This document shows, piece after piece, positions 17,111 to 26,699 of a stretch of 64,000 nucleotides of DNA. The notes beneath the pieces were generated by a model that was not told the origin of the DNA, made no database searches, and saw nothing but the letters and a program-made list of their open reading frames with translations. The stretch is from a virus, in IMG/VR virus record IMGVR_UViG_3300036399_001571, positions 1 to 64,000 of that record; one strand, 5' to 3'. The position numbers were made by a program, and so were the translations under genes. The number at the start of each line of letters is the position of its first letter. Position 1 is the stretch's first letter.

Positions 17111-17715
17111 GCCTGATGCATGGCCCACAGTTTGCCAAGTCTTATGTCAATGAATATCTTAAATTGGATATTCCAACGAGAATAGTTAGCTATCGAAATG
17201 GCTGGAACGTTGACGACATTACTCTCCCGACACCAATCGACTTCTTCATCCACGAACCAATTGCAATGGATACCTGGCCGACAATAATCACCGCAGCAAT
17301 ATCTACAAGTAAATTTGAAAGAATTGGTTATGACGGGTCAGACCCTCTCTACCGTGTTGACTACTCAATGCGCACATATGTGTGGACTAGGTCAGATGGA
17401 GCCGAAGCTGTAACAACAATGAGAGACCGCTTAACCACGGTTCTCAGAGCAGCCCTTCTCGACTACCCATGCCTCAAGGCGTATGACGATAGGAACTCTT
17501 TTCGTGCAATGATTGACGAATCAACCATTCGTGAAGAGTTCTCCGACCTGACGCTGCTAAAGGGTGACAGGTTCCTTGCTGGTTCATACATCTCGTACAC
17601 ACTGCAAATAGACGAGATAGTCACAAGGGAGCCAATAGGTACGGTTTCAGAAATTGACCTGGAAGTAATAAATACTCCACTAACCGATAGTCTCCCTACT
17701 TTTGAACCTTTGTGA
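17107..17715 (+). CDS. Putative tail terminator / neck protein
   Basis: 202 residues. The order (connector, morphogenesis protein, this gene, then sheath) matches the tail terminator slot of contractile phages. A mixed alpha/beta sequence with SMRTYVWTRSDGAEAVTTMRD fits small proteins that cap the tube and sheath. No sequence signature is decisive, so the call rests mainly on synteny. Confidence 0.55.
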   Translation: MSLMHGPQFAKSYVNEYLKLDIPTRIVSYRNGWNVDDITLPTPIDFFIHEPIAMDTWPTIITAAISTSKFERIGYDGSDPLYRVDYSMRTYVWTRSDGAEAVTTMRDRLTTVLRAALLDYPCLKAYDDRNSFRAMIDESTIREEFSDLTLLKGDRFLAGSYISYTLQIDEIVTREPIGTVSEIDLEVINTPLTDSLPTFEPL

Positions 17716-17771
17716 AGTACAATAAAAAAGGTTTAAAACATAAAACCGTTTACATCAAATCTTTTTAACAG

Positions 17772-17804
17772 TTGCATTAGAAAAACGTTTTGCATCTGTA
17801 CAAT
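17772..17804 (+). promoter_or_regulatory. Candidate late promoter upstream of the tail sheath
   Basis: The 140-bp gap before the sheath gene contains TTGCAT at 17772 and TACAAT at 17799. The 21-bp spacing is long. TACAATTG matches the motif at 15942. Tail sheath is an abundant product, so a dedicated promoter here would make sense. Confidence 0.3.
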
Positions 17805-17855
17805 TGAAACTAATAAGCGGGATTCCAATCCTAAAACGAGCAACAGGAGTGTCCA

Positions 17856-19316
17856 ATGCCCGGTGTAGTCATTTCAACAGCAGTAAGAACAGGTCCATCA
17901 GCAACAACGGTTCGCGAATCATCGCAGCTCTTTGTCGTTGGCAAAGCACAGCGCGGACCAGCCGACGAAGCAGTACTCATCGAGAGCATTGCTGACTTCG
18001 AAGCGAAGTTCGGTGGTTATCTTTCAAGCTCTTACTTGCACCCAACAGTCGAAACATTCTTTGAAGAGGGTGGCACACAGTGCTACGTTGCTCGTACAGT
18101 AGGTGCTTCTGCAACAGTCGGAACTCTAGACCTTGATGACTCCTCGTCGACAGCTGTTTTGACGATTGACGCAAACGGACCTGGCACATGGAGCGCCGAC
18201 GTAGATGTTGAAGTTGTCGAAGTTGTTGCTGGAACATCATTCAAAATCAACCTCCACTACCAAGATGCTCTTGTTTACTCAACTGGAACTGTCACATCAG
18301 CAGCACAGGCAGCTGGAAGAATTAACCTCAGCGCAGTAGCAACTCAGTATGTTTCTGCATCAGCAACAGAAGGAGCAACAACTCTTCCCGATGCGCTTGC
18401 AAAAACTGCACTTTCAACAGGAGCTGCTGGTTCAACTGTTGTTGTTGGTGACTATGTCTCATCGCTCGATTTGTTCAACGGAGCTCTTGGTTCAGGAGCT
18501 GTTACTTGCCCTGAAATTTCAAACTCAACAATGCACGATGCATTGATTGCTCATGCAAACACAAACAGCAGAATTGCAATCTTGCATGATGTTGAAAACG
18601 CAAGCATTGCAGCTGTCAAGGTGACTGCAGTAGCTCTCCAAGGCGGAGACAATGCAGAACATGCAGCACTTTACTTCCCATGGATTGAAGTTCCAACAAC
18701 AATCAATGGCGTAACACGCTTTATCCCACCAGTTGGATATGTTGCTGCCAAGCGAGCAACCGCACATAATCAGACTGGTTCACACGTTCCAGCTGCAGGC
18801 TTGCTCTCAGCATCACGTTTTGTTACTGGCGTAAAGACAGACATCGACAAGACAAACGGAGACTCACTCGATGATGCTGGTGTTAATGCAATCAGAATCA
18901 TTCAGAACTCCGTAAGAATCTACGGCGCACGTTCACTCTCGACAGATGATGAGAACTTTAGATACATCACAGCTCAAGACACCGTGAACCATGTTGTTAT
19001 CGAAGCTGGTAGAAGCCTCGAAGACCTCGTCTTCAGCACGATTGACGGAAGAAACACAATCTTCAGCGCAATCGAATCACGCCTCATTGCAATTCTTTCC
19101 CCGCTTCGCGACATTGGAGCCTTGTTTGAGGCTTACGATGCAAACGGAAGAAAGATTGACTCAGGTTTCACCGTCAGATGTGATGCAAAGCTCAACCCAG
19201 TTTCACAGCTTGCCGGTGGCACTGTGAAGGCAAAAGTTGGTCTTCGCGTGAGCAGCGTCGGCGACAAAATCGAAGTCGACATTATCAAGTCAAACCTTAC
19301 GGCGTCAGTCGTCTAA
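17856..19316 (+). CDS. Tail sheath protein
   Basis: 486 residues. The N-terminus (PGVVISTAVRTGPSATT) and the C-terminal domain (DLVFSTIDGRNTIFSAIESR, then FTVRCD and GLRVSSVGDKIEVDI) match contractile tail sheaths. This gene is the direct evidence that the phage has a contractile tail. AGGAG lies 7 nt upstream. The variable middle domain (residues 85-190) is Ala/Thr/Ser-rich and would face outward. The tail tube gene follows 14 bp later. Confidence 0.9.
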   Translation: MPGVVISTAVRTGPSATTVRESSQLFVVGKAQRGPADEAVLIESIADFEAKFGGYLSSSYLHPTVETFFEEGGTQCYVARTVGASATVGTLDLDDSSSTAVLTIDANGPGTWSADVDVEVVEVVAGTSFKINLHYQDALVYSTGTVTSAAQAAGRINLSAVATQYVSASATEGATTLPDALAKTALSTGAAGSTVVVGDYVSSLDLFNGALGSGAVTCPEISNSTMHDALIAHANTNSRIAILHDVENASIAAVKVTAVALQGGDNAEHAALYFPWIEVPTTINGVTRFIPPVGYVAAKRATAHNQTGSHVPAAGLLSASRFVTGVKTDIDKTNGDSLDDAGVNAIRIIQNSVRIYGARSLSTDDENFRYITAQDTVNHVVIEAGRSLEDLVFSTIDGRNTIFSAIESRLIAILSPLRDIGALFEAYDANGRKIDSGFTVRCDAKLNPVSQLAGGTVKAKVGLRVSSVGDKIEVDIIKSNLTASVV

Positions 19317-19330
19317 CGGAGGAATAAAGC

Positions 19331-19804
19331 ATGCCAAATACCAAAGTTTCGCAAAGGCAAGTACTTGGAAGTATTGTGCCAATTAACCAGACTCACCCTA
19401 AGTGGACAAACTTTAAGTTCGCTCAGGTGTCTGGTGGTGAAATAACAGCCTCCGTTGAGAAGATTTACGAAGGCGGAAAACTTCGCCCGACAGTTCTTTG
19501 TGCTCCATCAGAAATTGGTGACATCACATTGACGGCTCACTACGACTCAGATAGAGTCGCTTCAGAGCTCGGAACTGGAATTGCAGAAAAGATTGCCCGT
19601 CTCCGCCCACTTGTTGGTCGTGCAGAGTACGACGTGACAGTGCAGGTTTACGACTGCGACCTCGCAGTGCCTGGTACTGACCGCGTCTACTACAAGGCCC
19701 TTCTTGTTGGAATCACTGAGCCAGATGGTGACTCATCATCAGGCGCACCAGCAACATTTGCTCTGACATTTGCAATCCAGGACGTTGAATCGCCAACAGC
19801 CTAG
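19331..19804 (+). CDS. Tail tube protein
   Basis: 157 residues. Immediately after the sheath, as in most myoviruses. Beta-rich, with ASVEKIYEGGKLRP and DITLTAHYD followed by a helix and a C-terminal strand (APATFALTFAIQ), consistent with the gp19-like tube fold. GGAGGAATAA gives a strong ribosome site. It would form the rigid inner tube around the tape measure. Confidence 0.8.
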   Translation: MPNTKVSQRQVLGSIVPINQTHPKWTNFKFAQVSGGEITASVEKIYEGGKLRPTVLCAPSEIGDITLTAHYDSDRVASELGTGIAEKIARLRPLVGRAEYDVTVQVYDCDLAVPGTDRVYYKALLVGITEPDGDSSSGAPATFALTFAIQDVESPTA

Positions 19805-19829
19805 TTTCTTTAAAACTAGACAAAAAGTA

Positions 19830-19870
19830 GTTGCACTAGCTCCCACTATCTATGTGGTAGTTTTTGCAAC
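19830..19870 (+). promoter_or_regulatory. Imperfect hairpin abutting a start codon that lacks a ribosome site
   Basis: Positions 19830-19846 can pair with 19854-19870 (14 of 17 positions including one G-U) around TATCTAT. The arm ends GCAAC directly before the ATG at 19871. There is no purine-rich ribosome site between the arm and the ATG, and no other in-frame start back to the previous stop. Translational control or coupling to tail tube expression is possible. Confidence 0.45.
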
Positions 19871-20416
19871 ATGAGCGACAACAGCCTTTACAGCACAGAA
19901 GTAGAAGTTCCAGTTTCACCAGCAAAAGCAAAGCAGGCTAAAGCAGAAGCCGCCCCAAAGAGCGACACTGCATTAGACCGACTTCGTGAGGTTATTACCA
20001 AAAAGGTAGAACGCACGGTGGTTTTGCTTGAAGTACCAGAGCGCCCTGGTGTTCATGTTCGCATTAGTCCGAACATCACCCAGAATCAAATGCGCAACTG
20101 GCGTAAGGCATCTGGTGAAGATTCGCGAAATGGTCTTGATGCAACAAAGTTTGCATGCATGGTTATTGGACACACAACTGTCGGTATCGAAATTGACGGT
20201 GAAGAAGTTTTTGATGAGAACGGAAACGAAATCACTTTTGCTTCACCACTTCTCCTTGAGATGACAGAAACATCACGTCCGCTTCCAGATTGCGTTCGAG
20301 CATTCTTTGGTGTTGACCCACACGTTGAGGCTGCTGCATTGGCAATTCTTGATGCATCTGGCTACTCGGATACGGTTGATGCCGTGGACCCCTCGAAGGG
20401 GTCTTCGACGAACTAG
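19871..20416 (+). CDS. Tail assembly chaperone, short form
   Basis: 181 residues. It lies between the tail tube and tape measure genes, the standard slot for the tail assembly chaperone. It is acidic at the C-terminus (DPHVEAAALAIL). The start has no ribosome site and is preceded by a hairpin. The last codons overlap a second open frame in -1 through which a longer product can be made. The chaperone binds the tape measure and primes tube polymerisation. Confidence 0.8.
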   Translation: MSDNSLYSTEVEVPVSPAKAKQAKAEAAPKSDTALDRLREVITKKVERTVVLLEVPERPGVHVRISPNITQNQMRNWRKASGEDSRNGLDATKFACMVIGHTTVGIEIDGEEVFDENGNEITFASPLLLEMTETSRPLPDCVRAFFGVDPHVEAAALAILDASGYSDTVDAVDPSKGSSTN

Positions 20417-20589
20417 TCGATTCGCCGGAAATTAAAACGGCCGCCAGACTTGGCGAACTATTCGGAACAGACCCCATAAAAATCCTTCAATCGGATGACA
20501 TTGACTGGATGATTAGGCTTGCCTGTGCTAAAGTTATATCTAACGACCGCGAAGAGCAAGAGCGAAAGTCGAAGACTCAGCAGGCATAA
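20380..20589 (+). CDS. Tail assembly chaperone -1 frameshift extension
   Basis: This -1 frame has no start codon and is open from 20380 (after a TGA at 20377) to the TAA at 20587-20589. It encodes EIKTAARLGELFGTDPIKIL and continues to the tape measure region. Ribosomes would switch frame between 20380 and the zero-frame TAG at 20414. CCCC at 20389-20392 allows Pro CCC to re-pair on CCC, and GGGG at 20398-20401 allows Gly GGG likewise. A perfect hairpin TCGAAG/CTTCGA (20393-20408) overlaps the site. Slipping at CCCC gives about 174 + 65 = 239 residues. Long and short chaperone forms made by -1 slippage are known in many tailed phages. Confidence 0.7.
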   Translation, partial: CRGPLEGVFDELVDSPEIKTAARLGELFGTDPIKILQSDDIDWMIRLACAKVISNDREEQERKSKTQQA

Positions 20590-20652
20590 ACTGCATAGCT
20601 CGGCCGCTTTTACACTCACGTGACTTAAAAACTCACATGGAGCAGTAAAGGT

Positions 20653-23600
20653 ATGGCAGACGAAAAAATCGTCATAAAAATTGATGTAGACGCAAGGACT
20701 ACAGCTATTGAAAAGACGACGCAGGCGGTTAAGCGTCTCAAGCGCGAGGCTGGGAAGTTCTCATCTGGGCGCAGCGACGTAACTTCTTATCTAAACACAA
20801 TGGATAAGAGTTTAACAAAAAGCACAAGCAAATTAAAAAGACATTTTGACTTCATAGATAAAGGGGTCAAAGCTTTTGGTGGTGTGTTAAAGAAATTTGT
20901 GTCTGTAGCCTTAAAGGGAATCATCCTGGAAATGGCCGCTCTTGGCGCAGCGATGCTTGGTGTCCACGCTTTATTTGTCGCTGGCAAATTCTTAGCCAAG
21001 GCCTATTCGGGGGCGATGCAGATATTAGCCGGAGGTGCAGCAGCCGCCACGGTTGCCATTGCCACTGCAGCAGCTGCGATAAGGGAACAGCAAGCTGCTA
21101 TGTACGCATACCGCGGGAAAGGCGCTAAAGAACTTGGTTCTGGATTAGACCAGGCACGAGCAGGAATGCGCGCCTTGCAAATGGATGCAGACCTAGCTGG
21201 TCTGGGTGTAGCTGCACTGAACAAATCGTATGCAGTCATGTCGAAAACAATGAGCACACCACAAATCAATGCAAGTACAGGTTTGTTCAAGGGTCTTATG
21301 GACTTCGGTTCTGCTGGTCAAGACCCAGCAGCCGCAGCAGAAAAAGTTGCGGCAGTAATTGAATCTCTTTCAAACTCAAAGAAGAGTCTTTCTGATGTTA
21401 AAGCTGCCGCAAATGCTGTTGGTCCAGAAATGGCAGAAGCACTAAAGAAAGCAAACGTAAAAACAAAAGACCAACTTAAACAATTGATTATGTCTGGAAA
21501 GCTTGCTGAGTTTGGCGGTGTTGCCGGGCAGTTTGATGCTGTTAACAATACTCTTATTGGTAAAGTCAAAACATTTTTTAACTTAGTAAAAGGTCAATTT
21601 GCTGACTTCGGACAGCAGTTTCTAGAGCCAGCAAAAGTAGCAATGCAGAAGATATTCAATATCATCTCTCGCGACCTAAGAAAGTTGATGGTTTTAACAT
21701 CCGATTTTGGCACCGGAACGTTCATGGACTCACTTGTAGCTGGTGTCGACAAGGTCAGTTCATTCATGGTCAATGTCATTGAAAAATGGCTCCCCAGGAC
21801 CCAGGGGTTCTTTACCAAAATAAGTAACTGGTGGAATTCATTTACCGGCGGCTGGAAGAGAATGGTCGATTCTATGCGTCCGTTGATTGATGGCGCGCGT
21901 GTTCTTGAAAAAGCATTTTCACCAATTTGGGCAGCGATAAAACAGGGCGGAATCGACAACCTAAACAACTTCAGAGAAGGACTAATTGAAAACGAAACCG
22001 AAGTTCTTGAGTTTGGGAATAGGGTGGGCGAACTTATATCTGGTATTTCAGATTTTGCCCAAGGTCTAAAGAAAGCATTCTTCGATATATTGCCAATCAT
22101 CAATGATGTTGTTGGTGGTCTCACCATGATGTTTAAGCAAGCAGCTGGATTCATGACGATGTTCAGCGGTAAGGGTGCCTTTCTTAGTCTTCTTCCAATC
22201 TTGACCATGTTCCTTGGTGGCAAGAAAATGGGGGCGACCAAGGGTGGATTCATGACTGCTGGGAGCATGGGTCTTCAGAACATGAACGTCAATGCACAAA
22301 ACGTGACGATAACAGGGACTGGTCCTGGTCCAGGTGGGCCACGTGCTCCGACACCAGGGCCTGGTACGCCAGGTTTTTCTAGCGGCAGAACAGGTGGGGC
22401 TCCAGTCCCACCTGGATACACGACCACATCAACTGGTCTAATAGTTCCTAGCAGTCCAAGAGTTATCCCTGGAGCACCTGGTGTGAGCGGAGCGCTTCCG
22501 CATACCGCTGCAGCATACGGTGGCCCAACTGCAACGGCACAACAAAGCGCGGGTATGCGGCCAGGCGTTCACTCGTATGGTGCAAACTTCGGCGTAGCAA
22601 ATGCATTTGTTCCTGGAAATTTTGCAGAAGGTAAAACTGGTTTTAGAAAAGGTATTGGGCGATATAGGGATTTTGCCATGAAACAAAGATACATGCGCAC
22701 ACAATCGGCCTATGGTTCAAGCCTCTTTGGGAACGAAGCACTTGGCAAAAAGGGCATCAATAACAGCATGACTGCAAAAATGGGAACCGCAATGGCTCTC
22801 AGTACTATGAGTCAATTTGCACCAGAAGAAATGCGTGGAGCAATGGCTCTTGGTGGCGCTGTTGGCGCATTTAATCCATTGGCCGGAATTGGTATCGCTG
22901 GAATTGGTGGAGCAATGAAAGCTCAAGGAGCAGGAAAGGGCGCACTAGCAGGAGCTGCTGGCGGTGCTGCAATGGGTGCATTCTTTGGTCCGGCAGGAAT
23001 CGCGATAGGCGCAGGAATTGGTCTTCTTGCTGGCGGAATAATGGGTGGTGTAAACGAAGTTAGACAACGAGCAAAAGAAGCACGCGCTGCAATTAAGAGC
23101 TCTGTTGGAAGTGTTCTTACAGGGATAATGACAGAACGTTCAATTGAATTTCAAGACAACCTCAATGCAGTGAACCGTGGAGGAATAACAACGGGTCGTC
23201 GCGGCTCACTTGAAGGTGTTGGCGCTGATTTCATTTCAAAAATGGCACCACTGTCAGAAAAAGCAAAAGATGCAAATCGTACGCGCAAAGGCGAACGCTA
23301 CTCGGATGTTATGAACTCAAACATCACAACAGCGGCAATGCTCAAGACACCACTTGCTCCATTGGGTGTTCTGAGAGCAAAGGTTCGCGTAATGAGCGCA
23401 CTAATCCCAGACATTATGGACGTTGGTTCTCTGATAGGTAAAATACCTGGTGCCGGGAAATTAAACAAATTACCAGGTGTTGGTGCTATAAAAAGCACTA
23501 TTGGGATGGATGTAAAAACAGCACGAACTGGAAGAAACGAAGCTTTCATTCAAGACCTGTTTGATAATCAAGCCAAGTATGGCATGAAGATGACAGAAGA

Positions 23601-25113
23601 TGAACTGAAAAAAGCTCTTAAAGACCCACAGAATTCAGTTCAAGAATTTGTAAAGCAAATAGAAGAACGCGGTGAAGCTTTCAAGATGATGGACGATGTC
23701 AATAAAACTCGCCTTGACACTCTTTCAAAAATGAGCGGAAAAACAAAGCCTGAACTCGAAGCTTTGGCTAAAAGCCTTGGTGTAAACCTGTACGACGCAA
23801 CATTGAAATTTGACGACCTGGTAACAAAACTGAAAATAAACATGCTTCGCTCTGCAGAAGAAATGAAGGCTGCACAGACAAATGCGTTGCTTGACTCAAC
23901 TAGCCTATTTGATGATGCAATAAAGCAGATAGACGCATCATATGCAATTGACTCTAAGTCAAGAACCCTTAAAGACCAATTTGATGCAGGAAGCCTAAGC
24001 GATAAGAATCTTCTTGAGTATATGAAGACTCTCCCAGCAGACCTTGCTGCCGCATACGGTGGAGACCCAGTAAAAGCTTTCTACGAACTACGTAGGTCTG
24101 TTGGTTCAGAAAAGGGAACTCAGTTCCAGACCGGCGGCGCGCTGGAGGGCATGGCGGCAACGTTCCTTAATAATCCAGTCTTCCAAAAGTATATGAAGCA
24201 GTCAGAGGACGCGATGCTTGGTGAAGCAGCCACCCAGGTTGGTGGAGTCATTAACCAAGGCGACAAAATGGTCGACCCAGCATTAATCAAGCAAAAACTT
24301 GCAAGCATGGACCCAGCTAAGCAAGAAGCATTCATGGCAAAGATATCTGCATACGAAACAACCATGAATCTTCCAGGCACCGATGCAGCAACGCGTATGG
24401 CAAAAACAAAAGGTTCAGAAGCTCTTATGGCTGAACTTGGAATACCACTAAGTGCATTGGAGAAGATTCCAGACAACGTAGACGCTGCTGCGACCTTGGA
24501 GGGTGCAAGCAAAAACTTCAAAGATGCAGTTCAACAGTATGTTGACAATACATCTAAATTTTTCGGTCCCGATGCCGATAAGCCAGATTGGTGGTCAAAA
24601 GAAGCCATGAAAGACATCATGACTGGTGGAGATACATCTTCTCCAAGAGGCAAAGGCATTGGCGATACAACAGCATCGCGCCTATCACAAACGATGAGCA
24701 GACATGCGGCGATGAATGGGCAGCTGACTGGAACAAGAAATATTACGTCTGCTTTCAGAACATTTGGTCTTGGCTCTCCAAGTTCCGACCATGCAACGGG
24801 AAGAGCTTACGACCTAACCGGACAGAACCTTGGCGCATACTCAAAGCTTGTTCATGCAAATGGTGGCTTTGCTGAGTTCCACGGCAACAACGCGAACAGA
24901 CATCTCCATGTTGTTCCTGGTCCTGGAGCAATGGGTGACACATCAGTTCCTTCGTTTGGAAGGATGCCACAATCAATGCCTGGTCAGAGCGGTTCAAGTA
25001 CTACAAACAACATAACCGTGAACGGCGCTCCTGGTCAATCCCCTGAAGCAATCGCTGCTGCAGTAATCCAAAAGATTGAAGCACGTGAAAGAAATATCAG
25101 GGAGCGTAGATAA
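20653..25113 (+). CDS. Tape measure protein with C-terminal M15-type peptidase-like domain
   Basis: 1,486 residues. The largest gene of the tail block; it sets tail length and is ejected with DNA. N-terminal coiled coil (1-75), an Ala-rich hydrophobic stretch (90-145), alpha-helical body, a Pro/Gly-rich linker (about 555-640), and a glycine-rich hydrophobic segment (about 745-805) that could enter membranes. Residues about 1340-1425 carry SSDHATGRAYDL and RHLHVV, the His/Asp/His zinc pattern of D-Ala-D-Ala carboxypeptidase-like (M15) peptidases, suggesting peptidoglycan digestion during infection. GGAG lies 9 nt upstream; the stop overlaps the next start. Confidence 0.9.
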   Translation: MADEKIVIKIDVDARTTAIEKTTQAVKRLKREAGKFSSGRSDVTSYLNTMDKSLTKSTSKLKRHFDFIDKGVKAFGGVLKKFVSVALKGIILEMAALGAAMLGVHALFVAGKFLAKAYSGAMQILAGGAAAATVAIATAAAAIREQQAAMYAYRGKGAKELGSGLDQARAGMRALQMDADLAGLGVAALNKSYAVMSKTMSTPQINASTGLFKGLMDFGSAGQDPAAAAEKVAAVIESLSNSKKSLSDVKAAANAVGPEMAEALKKANVKTKDQLKQLIMSGKLAEFGGVAGQFDAVNNTLIGKVKTFFNLVKGQFADFGQQFLEPAKVAMQKIFNIISRDLRKLMVLTSDFGTGTFMDSLVAGVDKVSSFMVNVIEKWLPRTQGFFTKISNWWNSFTGGWKRMVDSMRPLIDGARVLEKAFSPIWAAIKQGGIDNLNNFREGLIENETEVLEFGNRVGELISGISDFAQGLKKAFFDILPIINDVVGGLTMMFKQAAGFMTMFSGKGAFLSLLPILTMFLGGKKMGATKGGFMTAGSMGLQNMNVNAQNVTITGTGPGPGGPRAPTPGPGTPGFSSGRTGGAPVPPGYTTTSTGLIVPSSPRVIPGAPGVSGALPHTAAAYGGPTATAQQSAGMRPGVHSYGANFGVANAFVPGNFAEGKTGFRKGIGRYRDFAMKQRYMRTQSAYGSSLFGNEALGKKGINNSMTAKMGTAMALSTMSQFAPEEMRGAMALGGAVGAFNPLAGIGIAGIGGAMKAQGAGKGALAGAAGGAAMGAFFGPAGIAIGAGIGLLAGGIMGGVNEVRQRAKEARAAIKSSVGSVLTGIMTERSIEFQDNLNAVNRGGITTGRRGSLEGVGADFISKMAPLSEKAKDANRTRKGERYSDVMNSNITTAAMLKTPLAPLGVLRAKVRVMSALIPDIMDVGSLIGKIPGAGKLNKLPGVGAIKSTIGMDVKTARTGRNEAFIQDLFDNQAKYGMKMTEDELKKALKDPQNSVQEFVKQIEERGEAFKMMDDVNKTRLDTLSKMSGKTKPELEALAKSLGVNLYDATLKFDDLVTKLKINMLRSAEEMKAAQTNALLDSTSLFDDAIKQIDASYAIDSKSRTLKDQFDAGSLSDKNLLEYMKTLPADLAAAYGGDPVKAFYELRRSVGSEKGTQFQTGGALEGMAATFLNNPVFQKYMKQSEDAMLGEAATQVGGVINQGDKMVDPALIKQKLASMDPAKQEAFMAKISAYETTMNLPGTDAATRMAKTKGSEALMAELGIPLSALEKIPDNVDAAATLEGASKNFKDAVQQYVDNTSKFFGPDADKPDWWSKEAMKDIMTGGDTSSPRGKGIGDTTASRLSQTMSRHAAMNGQLTGTRNITSAFRTFGLGSPSSDHATGRAYDLTGQNLGAYSKLVHANGGFAEFHGNNANRHLHVVPGPGAMGDTSVPSFGRMPQSMPGQSGSSTTNNITVNGAPGQSPEAIAAAVIQKIEARERNIRERR

Positions 25114-26699
25114 TGACAACCGGAGATACAGTTGGTCCGTACTACACGGGCTCAATACATTACAGAGTTATTAGAAGACTCAGCTATCTAGACGCTCTCA
25201 GCAAATACCAGGGATACAGAATTTGGGGCATGTTCAAAGTAACTGATTCTAGGTTGGCAAAGCCCGATGAGCCATTGGGTGCTGGTTGGCTTCGACTAAA
25301 TAACAAACAATATTGGAATCCATTTCCATTTTATGCAACAACGCACGTTCAAGAGTATTTTGCTGGAGACGAATACACAACTCAGGTGTATGGGTCAAGG
25401 CCTGTTGGGCCGAATCTAACTGACCCAAGTGGTGTTGATGTTTCAAAACTTGGAATTGTTAATGCTCAAAGCCAACCAGGTTACAAATTTGTTGACCCTG
25501 GGACATCAAGACTGTGGGTCTCTTCTATATACAGAGCAACATTTCAATACGTCCAATGGGAATCAATCAAAAACACATCTCAGGCAATAAAATCAAAAGG
25601 CATAAATCCATACGGAGGAACAACAGTCCAAGTATGGGTCAAGGTGACCGGAACCGGAACAAGTACAGAAACCGGACTGACGTACTGGTATCACCCTACA
25701 TTCCAGGCGTTTTATTCAATACCTCCAAGTGTTGATTATTTGATTGGCGCTGTTGGGAATGAAACTACAGACTCTCTTAGAGAGGGAAAAATACTTTCAC
25801 TAATAGCTCAAGGAAACACTAGAGCACAGGCAATTGCTCTTATCGATTCGAAGACCGCAGGCCCAGGTTCACCTGGAGCTGGTGGCGGTGCTGGGGCAGG
25901 AGGGGCAGGAGGGGCTGGGAATGGGAATGGTGGGAATCAGAATGGAAGTCAGTCAGAACAGTCTGCTGGACCAAAAGCTGCAATAAAAGCAACAGTCAGA
26001 GTGCGCGGGAATTTCGGATTCGTAGCCCCAGGAGAGCCAGAGGGCGGAGAACCGCAGATGGTTCAGTACTACAAGTCTGGTGACAGTCAGTTACAGACAA
26101 CTGCTAGACATTATTTCCTGCCAAAACCAAACCAGGTTAATTATCAGAACCTTGGTTCCGAATGGACAGAGATAGAGCGAGTTGGAAGAATTCCATTGGT
26201 CGACTGGAAAAACTACAGACTAATGAAGGTTTCATTTCAGTTTTTAGTTATTCCAGACAATACATATAGAACCGGTGCATTTGGAGAAACAGCAGACGAT
26301 GGAATAACGTTCTCAATTGATGAAAAGTTGGAAAATCTTAGAAATATGGCGGCAAGGCCGTACCCGGTAATACTTTATGGATTTGATGACCTTTTGATAA
26401 ATTCGAATCCATTTTCTATGTCAACCGGTGCAGGCGTCCAGTTTGTAATAAATGAATTAACAATATCTTCTCTAATCAGAACAACAACAGGCTCGATAAA
26501 TAGAGCAACGTGTGACATAACTCTTCAAGAAGTACCAATTGAATACATCAATATCATTTCATTGCCAAAACTCGTTCCTGGACAAATAATCCCTCCTCCG
26601 CCAACCCTTGTCCCACCAGCATTCGGAGAGAGAGACTCCTTCCTAGACAGAGTGCAAAATTATGGGAATCCATTCAAGACAACAACGCAGGAACCATAG
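25113..26699 (+). CDS. Tail/baseplate protein with glycine-rich linker
   Basis: 528 residues. An N-terminal domain (1-245) rich in aromatic residues, a Gly/Asn/Ala low-complexity linker (about 250-290), and a C-terminal domain (about 320-490). The C-terminal part (VSFQFLVI..., LENLRNMAARPYPVILYG, INELTISSLI, ITLQEV) resembles P2 GpU or baseplate gp53-like proteins that sit between tape measure and hub. The match is a pattern, not a firm family call. It overlaps the tape measure stop by 1 bp and abuts the hub gene. Confidence 0.55.
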   Translation: MTTGDTVGPYYTGSIHYRVIRRLSYLDALSKYQGYRIWGMFKVTDSRLAKPDEPLGAGWLRLNNKQYWNPFPFYATTHVQEYFAGDEYTTQVYGSRPVGPNLTDPSGVDVSKLGIVNAQSQPGYKFVDPGTSRLWVSSIYRATFQYVQWESIKNTSQAIKSKGINPYGGTTVQVWVKVTGTGTSTETGLTYWYHPTFQAFYSIPPSVDYLIGAVGNETTDSLREGKILSLIAQGNTRAQAIALIDSKTAGPGSPGAGGGAGAGGAGGAGNGNGGNQNGSQSEQSAGPKAAIKATVRVRGNFGFVAPGEPEGGEPQMVQYYKSGDSQLQTTARHYFLPKPNQVNYQNLGSEWTEIERVGRIPLVDWKNYRLMKVSFQFLVIPDNTYRTGAFGETADDGITFSIDEKLENLRNMAARPYPVILYGFDDLLINSNPFSMSTGAGVQFVINELTISSLIRTTTGSINRATCDITLQEVPIEYINIISLPKLVPGQIIPPPPTLVPPAFGERDSFLDRVQNYGNPFKTTTQEP

